DNA of 26,045 nucleotides from Methanomicrobiales archaeon (GTDB taxonomy: Archaea; Halobacteriota; Methanomicrobia; Methanomicrobiales; Methanoculleaceae): the NCBI GenBank assembly GCA_012521035.1, contig JAAYND010000123.1:1-26045 (forward strand), given 5' to 3'. Below are positions 22,373-26,045 of this stretch, piece after piece (position 1 is the first letter of the stretch; each line of letters opens with the position of its first letter). Position numbers and translations under genes: made by a program. The notes below the pieces were generated by a model. That model was not told the DNA's origin. It was given only the letters and a program-made list of their open reading frames with translations, and did no database searches.

Positions 22373-22720
22373 ATGGGTCGGTACACCAGCGGAGATGTCA
22401 TACTGGCACCCATGCGCATCGGGGGTGCTGGAGAATGGAAGGTGCGCCCGGCGGTGGTGATCGCGACGGAGGAGGACGGGAGCCTGCTGGTCTGCCCGAT
22501 CTCAAGTAAATCCCCTTCCGATACACCCTCGGTTCAGCTCTCACTCGATGATTTTATCCGGGGCGGGCTTGACCTCTTCGAGGAGAGCTACGTCCTGACA
22601 GCGTACCCGCTCACCACCCGGCCAGCCGGTGTCGTCGCCAGGAAAGGCTCTCTCCAGCCGGAAGCGGTTGCCGCTATACAGGAATCCCTGCCAGCGGCGT
22701 GCAAGCCCCGCCGGAAGTAA
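22373..22720 (+). CDS. PemK/MazF-like protein
   Basis: Protein of 115 residues with the PemK/MazF layout. It begins MGRYTSGDVILAPMRIGG (a GDV entry strand), continues with KVRPAVVIATEEDGSLLVCPISSK (about 24-47; the RPAVVI strand is the family hallmark) and ends with a helix AVAAIQESLPAACK. MazF proteins are mRNA interferases; activity is not shown here. No antitoxin gene is seen upstream or downstream. A TATA-like CCTTATCA (22341-22348) about 28 bases before the ATG suggests a leaderless transcript. It is convergent with the HtrA-like gene, 29 bases apart. Confidence 0.75.
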   Translation: MGRYTSGDVILAPMRIGGAGEWKVRPAVVIATEEDGSLLVCPISSKSPSDTPSVQLSLDDFIRGGLDLFEESYVLTAYPLTTRPAGVVARKGSLQPEAVAAIQESLPAACKPRRK

Positions 22721-22749
22721 CCGCTTGCCCGGCAGCTCCGTAGCCTCGC

Positions 22750-23808
22750 CTACCCGACTGTGGGGCACGCGATCGCTTCTGTCGGGATGATGGGAAGCGT
22801 GATCCGCTGCCGCCCCCTGATGAGCGTCAGGGTTGCCGCCTCAGCGATGGGCCAGGTGCTGAGGAACCGGTGCAGGTCATCAACGCACGTCACAGCGCAA
22901 TCGTTGATCGCGATGATCAGGTCACCGGGCCTGAGTCCTGCCCGGCCGGCGGGTCCTGCCCGGGAGACCGATGCGACCTCGACTGCCCGGTTCACGGCGA
23001 GCCCGAGCGCCCGGACGAGTGACTGCTCAAGCGGTCGTGACTGCCCGGCTATCCCGAGGTAGCCGCGCCGCACCCTGCCATCTGCGACCAGTTGTGGGAG
23101 GGCCCAGGTGGCGGTGCTGGACGGGATCGCAAAGCCGATCCCCTGCGCCATGGGGATGATCGCCGTATTGATGCCGATGACGCGGCCGCGCGAGTCCACC
23201 AGCGGACCGCCGGAGTTGCCCGGGTTGAGCGGGGCGGTATGCTGGATGATGTTCTCGATCAGGCGGCCGTCCCGACTCCGGAACGCACGGCCGAGAGCGC
23301 TCAGGACGCCCGTCGAGACGGTCGAGTCGAAGCCGAGCGGGTTACCGATGGCTATCGCGAGCTGCCCGACCAGGAGTCCGGCTGAGTCACCGAACTGCGC
23401 GTAGGGGAGTCCTTCGGCATCGACGCGGAGCACGGCAAGGTCGGTCGCCGGGTCGGCTCCGGCCAGGCGGGCGGGAAGTGCGGTCCCATCCGCCATGCGG
23501 ATCTCGATCCTCCCTGCTCCCTGCACCACGTGGTTGTTGGTCATGATGTAGCCCTCCGGAGATACGATCACGCCGGATCCCGCCCCCATCTGCTCGCCCC
23601 TCCGGCCCTGGAGGGACTTTCCCACAACGATGCTCACGACCGCGGGCCCCACCGACCCGGCAACGCCGGCAACCGCCCGGGAGCAGGCATCGAGAAGATC
23701 AAGATCGGACTCTCTGGTATCCGGGAGCGGTAGGGTCTTCTCTGCTCCGGATTCGGGAGAAAAACTCTCTGTCTGCGATATAAGTCTGTGATCTATTTTA
23801 TCCATCAT
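22750..23808 (-). CDS. HtrA/DegP-like trypsin-type serine protease with PDZ domain
   Basis: S1C-family protease of 352 residues. The catalytic triad is visible: His93 in TNNHVV, Asp123 in TDLAVL and Ser199 in GNSGGPL. A single PDZ domain follows at about 248-340 (GYLGIAGQ, AGPAGRAGLRPGDLIIAIND). There is no signal peptide or membrane span before the protease domain, so it is probably cytosolic, unlike most bacterial HtrA proteins. ATG at 23805 is an alternative start. A TATA-like ATTATTATC near 23829-23837 suggests a leaderless mRNA. Confidence 0.92.
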   Translation of the reverse strand: MMDKIDHRLISQTESFSPESGAEKTLPLPDTRESDLDLLDACSRAVAGVAGSVGPAVVSIVVGKSLQGRRGEQMGAGSGVIVSPEGYIMTNNHVVQGAGRIEIRMADGTALPARLAGADPATDLAVLRVDAEGLPYAQFGDSAGLLVGQLAIAIGNPLGFDSTVSTGVLSALGRAFRSRDGRLIENIIQHTAPLNPGNSGGPLVDSRGRVIGINTAIIPMAQGIGFAIPSSTATWALPQLVADGRVRRGYLGIAGQSRPLEQSLVRALGLAVNRAVEVASVSRAGPAGRAGLRPGDLIIAINDCAVTCVDDLHRFLSTWPIAEAATLTLIRGRQRITLPIIPTEAIACPTVG

Positions 23809-24120
23809 TATTTATATTTTATTAATCGATAATAATCTACTTTCCGCATACTGATATGAAACAGCATCTGGAGTGATGTGCAGGATCGATTATCTCCCCG
23901 GGCGCGCAGGGTGTCGATCCCGGCATTTCGCGCTCTCGCTACAGGGGAGAGAGAAGTGCCGGCAGCGTACCCGGCACCGCTCTACCAGTTCCCACAGGGC
24001 GCGTTCATGCTCAGGGCCGTCAACGCCGGTCCCTGATGATGGGCATACCGGGCCCCGCACAGATGTAGCGGGATCCCGGAACCGGGGTGCCACCTCCGGG
24101 CACCCACGGCCAAAAATCGA
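23809..24120. other. Gene-free interval with two hairpins
   Basis: About 310 bases between two minus-strand genes. The first 30 bases hold the candidate HtrA promoter. An 18-pair imperfect hairpin occupies 23920-23962 (outer CCGGCA/TGCCGG, inner pyrimidine/purine strands, two mismatches and two G-T pairs, loop about 6 bases). A second hairpin, GGGTGCC/GGCACCC with a 7-base loop, is at 24085-24105, after a five-T run that follows the DUF2795 stop on the minus strand. No start-to-stop frame here looks coding. Confidence 0.6.
24085..24105 (-). terminator. Hairpin after the DUF2795 gene
   Basis: Perfect 7-base stem with a 7-base loop 15 bases downstream of the stop codon; TTTTT lies between the stop and the hairpin. 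It probably marks the transcript's 3' end. Confidence 0.45.
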
Positions 24121-24351
24121 TCACTTCTGCCGGAGTTTCAGGAACTCCGACTTTACATCGTTCGGGTCACTGTACTGCCGATCCTCAAACATCTCCAGTA
24201 CATCAAGGACCATCCGGGGTGCCTCACTCTCCTTTGCCCTGGCGATAAGAGCGCTCTTTGATGCCGGGTATTCCATCCCGGAGGTGCTCACCTCAATGAT
24301 CTGCGGGTCGAGTTCCTGCAGGGCCTTTGCGGCTTCCGTTGTACCTCTCAT
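24121..24351 (-). CDS. DUF2795-like small protein
   Basis: Small protein of 76 residues. The central GMEYPASKSALIARAKES (about 25-42) and the end VLEMFEDRQYSDPNDVKSEF (about 51-70) match the DUF2795 pattern (xYPAS..L...A...VL..L..R.Y.....V). The function is unknown. GTG 24360 is an alternative start three codons upstream. A clear TATA-like TTTTATATTATAG on the minus strand (about 24402-24414) predicts a leader of about 30 bases. Confidence 0.7.
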   Translation of the reverse strand: MRGTTEAAKALQELDPQIIEVSTSGMEYPASKSALIARAKESEAPRMVLDVLEMFEDRQYSDPNDVKSEFLKLRQK

Positions 24352-24401
24352 ATTTCTCACGACCAGTTCTCTATCCCTTTATGGGGCGCGACCACGGGTG
24401 A

Positions 24402-24414
24402 CTATAATATAAAA
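24402..24414 (-). promoter_or_regulatory. Candidate TATA box of the DUF2795 gene
   Basis: Minus-strand TTTTATATTATAG, about 50-60 bases before the ATG at 24351. The transcription start would be near 24380. Confidence 0.5.
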
Positions 24415-24580
24415 ATATATCGTGCGATCGATGGCGACGAAGATCGCCCCGGGCGGGGAGATCCGGGGGTTCTCAGCAGCCCCTCCCTCCGCTCCCGGGC
24501 GGGATCATCCCATCCCTCCGGGTCCCCACGGTGTGGCGGCAATCGCCCGGTTCAATGCCCCATCTACAGGAGTTCCAGAC

Positions 24581-24641
24581 AAACCGGTTGTGAATCAAGA
24601 AATTTTGTGAGAATTTGAAGAATTTCACCGGTATCCGGTTT
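24581..24641. promoter_or_regulatory. Nested inverted repeats upstream of the substrate-binding protein gene
   Basis: An outer pair AAACCGG (24581-24587) / CCGGTTT (24635-24641) encloses an inner pair GAAATT (24599-24604) / AATTTC (24621-24626). Each arm also carries the palindrome ACCGGT (24583-24588 and 24627-24632). The element ends about 30 bases before the candidate TATA box, a suitable place for a regulator. Confidence 0.5.
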
Positions 24642-24670
24642 AGATAACCGTCCGGGAGGGCAAATCAAAA

Positions 24671-24680
24671 GGTTATTCTG
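24671..24680 (+). promoter_or_regulatory. Candidate TATA box of the substrate-binding protein gene
   Basis: GGTTATTCTG preceded by CAAAA lies about 28 bases before the ATG at 24704, suggesting a leaderless transcript. The match to the archaeal consensus is only moderate. Confidence 0.35.
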
Positions 24681-24703
24681 TCTACCTCCCTAACCCTCAT
24701 TTC

Positions 24704-25495
24704 ATGAAGATGCATGGTATTCTTCCGCTGCTGGCCTGTATCATCGCAGTTCTGGCAGTTGCTGGTGCAGGATGCACCGGAACGGTCGACCAGACCGACG
24801 GTACGGGACTGAAAGATTCCTACATCGTCGGTATCGATGACAATTATATGCCCTTCAGCTACATCGACAAGGACGGTAAAGCCCAGGGATTCGATGTCGA
24901 CTCCATGAGGTGGATCGCCGATAAGAATGACATCAAGGTGACGTTCCAGGGAGTAGACTGGGACTCCATCATCCCCGCCCTCCAGGCAGGGAAGATCGAT
25001 ATGGTCTATGCGGGCATGTCGATCACCCCGCTGCGGCAGGAGCAGGTGAACTTCAGCAACCCCTACTGGACAGTCGTCCAGGATGTTGCGGTCCGTGAGG
25101 ACTCTGACATAACGATGGATGATATCCATGCAGGGAAGGTGGTTCTCGGGGCACAGCGTGGATGTACCGGAGCCCTCTGGATCGAGGAGGCCCTGGTCGA
25201 TACTGGTCTGATGCCTGCAGAGAACTTGAAACTCTACAGGGATACGCCTCTTGCCGTCAACGACCTCAAGGCGGGCCGGGTTGATGCAGTCATGTACGAT
25301 GACGTCTCATTAAAGGACATAATCGAGGGTCTGCCGATGAAGATCATAGGATCTGTCGAGACGCAGGAACAGGAGTGTTTCGGTGTCGCGATCCGGAAGG
25401 AGGACACTGAACTCCTTGAGTTCATGAACGAGGCTATCGCAGAACTCAGGGCCGATCCCTACTGGGAAGAACTCAAAGAGAAGTACAACCTCTAG
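24704..25495 (+). CDS. ABC transporter substrate-binding lipoprotein, amino-acid type
   Basis: Periplasmic-binding-type protein (SBP family 3) of 263 residues. The N-terminus is a lipoprotein signal: hydrophobic LPLLACIIAVLAVAGAG then Cys24 at the lipobox, followed by a polar linker. The mature part shows YIVGIDDNYMPFSYIDKDGK (about 40-59), GFDVDSMRWIAD, the hinge VDWDSIIPALQAGKIDMV (about 85-102) and SNPYWTVVQDVAV, typical of polar amino-acid binding proteins. The C-terminus is ELRADPYWEELKEKYNL. No permease or ATPase gene follows within the window. Confidence 0.92.
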   Translation: MKMHGILPLLACIIAVLAVAGAGCTGTVDQTDGTGLKDSYIVGIDDNYMPFSYIDKDGKAQGFDVDSMRWIADKNDIKVTFQGVDWDSIIPALQAGKIDMVYAGMSITPLRQEQVNFSNPYWTVVQDVAVREDSDITMDDIHAGKVVLGAQRGCTGALWIEEALVDTGLMPAENLKLYRDTPLAVNDLKAGRVDAVMYDDVSLKDIIEGLPMKIIGSVETQEQECFGVAIRKEDTELLEFMNEAIAELRADPYWEELKEKYNL

Positions 25496-25506
25496 TAACC
25501 GAATCC

Positions 25507-25523
25507 GGGGGCAATCTGCCCCC
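25507..25523 (+). terminator. Hairpin terminator after the substrate-binding protein gene
   Basis: GGGGGCA and TGCCCCC form a perfect 7-base stem with a 3-base loop 11 bases after the stop, followed by a pyrimidine-rich stretch. This resembles an intrinsic terminator and separates the gene from the downstream transporter. Confidence 0.65.
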
Positions 25524-25534
25524 TCCTCTTCTCA

Positions 25535-25548
25535 CAATAAATATAACC
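25535..25548 (+). promoter_or_regulatory. Candidate TATA box of the EamA transporter gene
   Basis: An AT-rich element ending in AATAAATATAAC lies about 60 bases before the ATG at 25604. The transcription start would be near 25568, giving a leader of about 35 bases. Confidence 0.45.
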
Positions 25549-25603
25549 CGGAGGCTCTCCTTCTGCCCTCACGCGAAACCTGCCGCCAGATCACGAAACA
25601 TCC

Positions 25604-26045
25604 ATGCCACCGCATAACCGCACAGCCTTCCTCTACGCGCTGATAACGGCAATCCTCATCGGGGGGAGTGCCCCGTTCACAAAGCTCCTCATCAGCGGGG
25701 CCGAACCCCTCGCGCTCGCGGCACTGATATCGCTCGGGAGCGGAGCCGGCGCCCTGTTCTTCTTCCTTGCCGGGATTGCGACGAAGAACCGGTGGAGTCA
25801 GGGGGAGGTTCCGCCCGGGAAGGGGGATATCTCCTGGATCATCGGTGTTACGATATTTGGCGGCGTTCTTGCGCCGGTCACCCTGATCTTCAGCCTGGCC
25901 GGAACACCGGCGGCGACGGCCTCCCTCCTCCTGAACTTCGAGGCGGTGGCGACGACCCTGATCGCCGCTGCAATCTTCGGGGAGTGGGTGAGCCGGCGAG
26001 TCTGGGTTGCGCTCGGGCTCATAACCGCGGCATGTATCCTCCTCA
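25604..26045 (+). CDS. EamA/DMT-family transporter, partial (N-terminal)
   Basis: Membrane protein open at the window edge, 147 codons visible of an expected 280-300. It starts MPPHNRTAFLYALITAILIGG. Hydrophobic spans include LALAALISLGSGAGALFFFLAG, SWIIGVTIFGGVLAPVTLIF, ATASLLLNFEAVATTLIAA and WVALGLITAACILL. The LNFEAVATTLIA..IFGEWVS sequence is the characteristic end of the first EamA repeat (10-TM drug/metabolite transporter superfamily). The substrate is unknown. The gene stands behind its own promoter. Confidence 0.88.
   Translation, partial: MPPHNRTAFLYALITAILIGGSAPFTKLLISGAEPLALAALISLGSGAGALFFFLAGIATKNRWSQGEVPPGKGDISWIIGVTIFGGVLAPVTLIFSLAGTPAATASLLLNFEAVATTLIAAAIFGEWVSRRVWVALGLITAACILL

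Noticed and set aside
23873..24412. 179-codon plus-strand frame opposite DUF2795
   Set aside because: Covers the hairpin region and the antisense of a better-supported small gene; composition does not look coding.
24422..24610. 62-codon plus-strand frame before the substrate-binding gene
   Set aside because: Pro/Gly/Ala-rich with no ribosome binding site, and it overlaps the dyad region; no sign of coding.

Overview
The window comes from a hydrogenotrophic methanogen, most likely of the order Methanomicrobiales and probably Methanoculleus-like. This rests on the mcrBDCGA methyl-coenzyme M reductase operon, archaeal-only pathways (pantoate kinase/phosphopantothenate synthetase, MptD, archaeosine, CobY, NMD3, Taw2), archaeal TATA-type promoters and a moderately high G+C content. 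The genus is an inference from overall protein character, not from a search.

Layout. (1) 1-4200, minus strand: the methanogenesis operon mcrB-mcrD-mcrC-mcrG-mcrA. mcrA runs off the left edge. The promoter lies about 170 bases upstream of mcrB. (2) 4401-12227, minus strand: ten tightly packed genes, most overlapping or abutting. In transcription order they are mptD (methanopterin), a TatD-type hydrolase, DUF424, an NMD3-like protein, taw2 (wyosine), coaBC, pantoate kinase, phosphopantothenate synthetase, a divergent clamp-loader ATPase and a SAM methyltransferase. Three of them form the archaeal pantoate-to-4'-phosphopantetheine route, apart from the enzyme(s) outside the window. (3) 12415-14514, minus strand: a DUF373 membrane protein and a coiled-coil protein. 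(4) 14978-16310, minus strand: a cell-division operon, a small ribbon-helix-helix regulator (CdrS-like) followed by ftsZ. Its leader holds tandem 11-base repeats and an inverted repeat. (5) 16509-18100, plus strand: cobD-cobY for the cobamide nucleotide loop, then the LOR/SDH (TIGR00300, ornithine cyclodeaminase-type) gene. (6) 19409-26045: mixed single genes. These are an archaeosine radical-SAM protein, a surface protein with signal peptide and C-terminal anchor, tRNA-Ser(UGA), an FMN-binding protein of the pyridoxamine-oxidase fold, a solitary PemK/MazF-like protein, a cytosolic HtrA-like protease, a DUF2795 protein, an amino-acid-type substrate-binding lipoprotein, and the start of an EamA transporter.

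The window is mostly core genome. I see no CRISPR array, transposase, integrase or prophage. The least explained material is non-coding: the cdrS-ftsZ leader repeats, a dyad beside the promoter of the FMN-binding gene, nested dyads upstream of the substrate-binding protein, an approximately 310-base gene-free stretch with a long hairpin, and an approximately 460-base stretch between ftsZ and the coiled-coil gene. Several single genes have a TATA-like box about 25-30 bases before the start codon, which suggests leaderless or very short-leader mRNAs.
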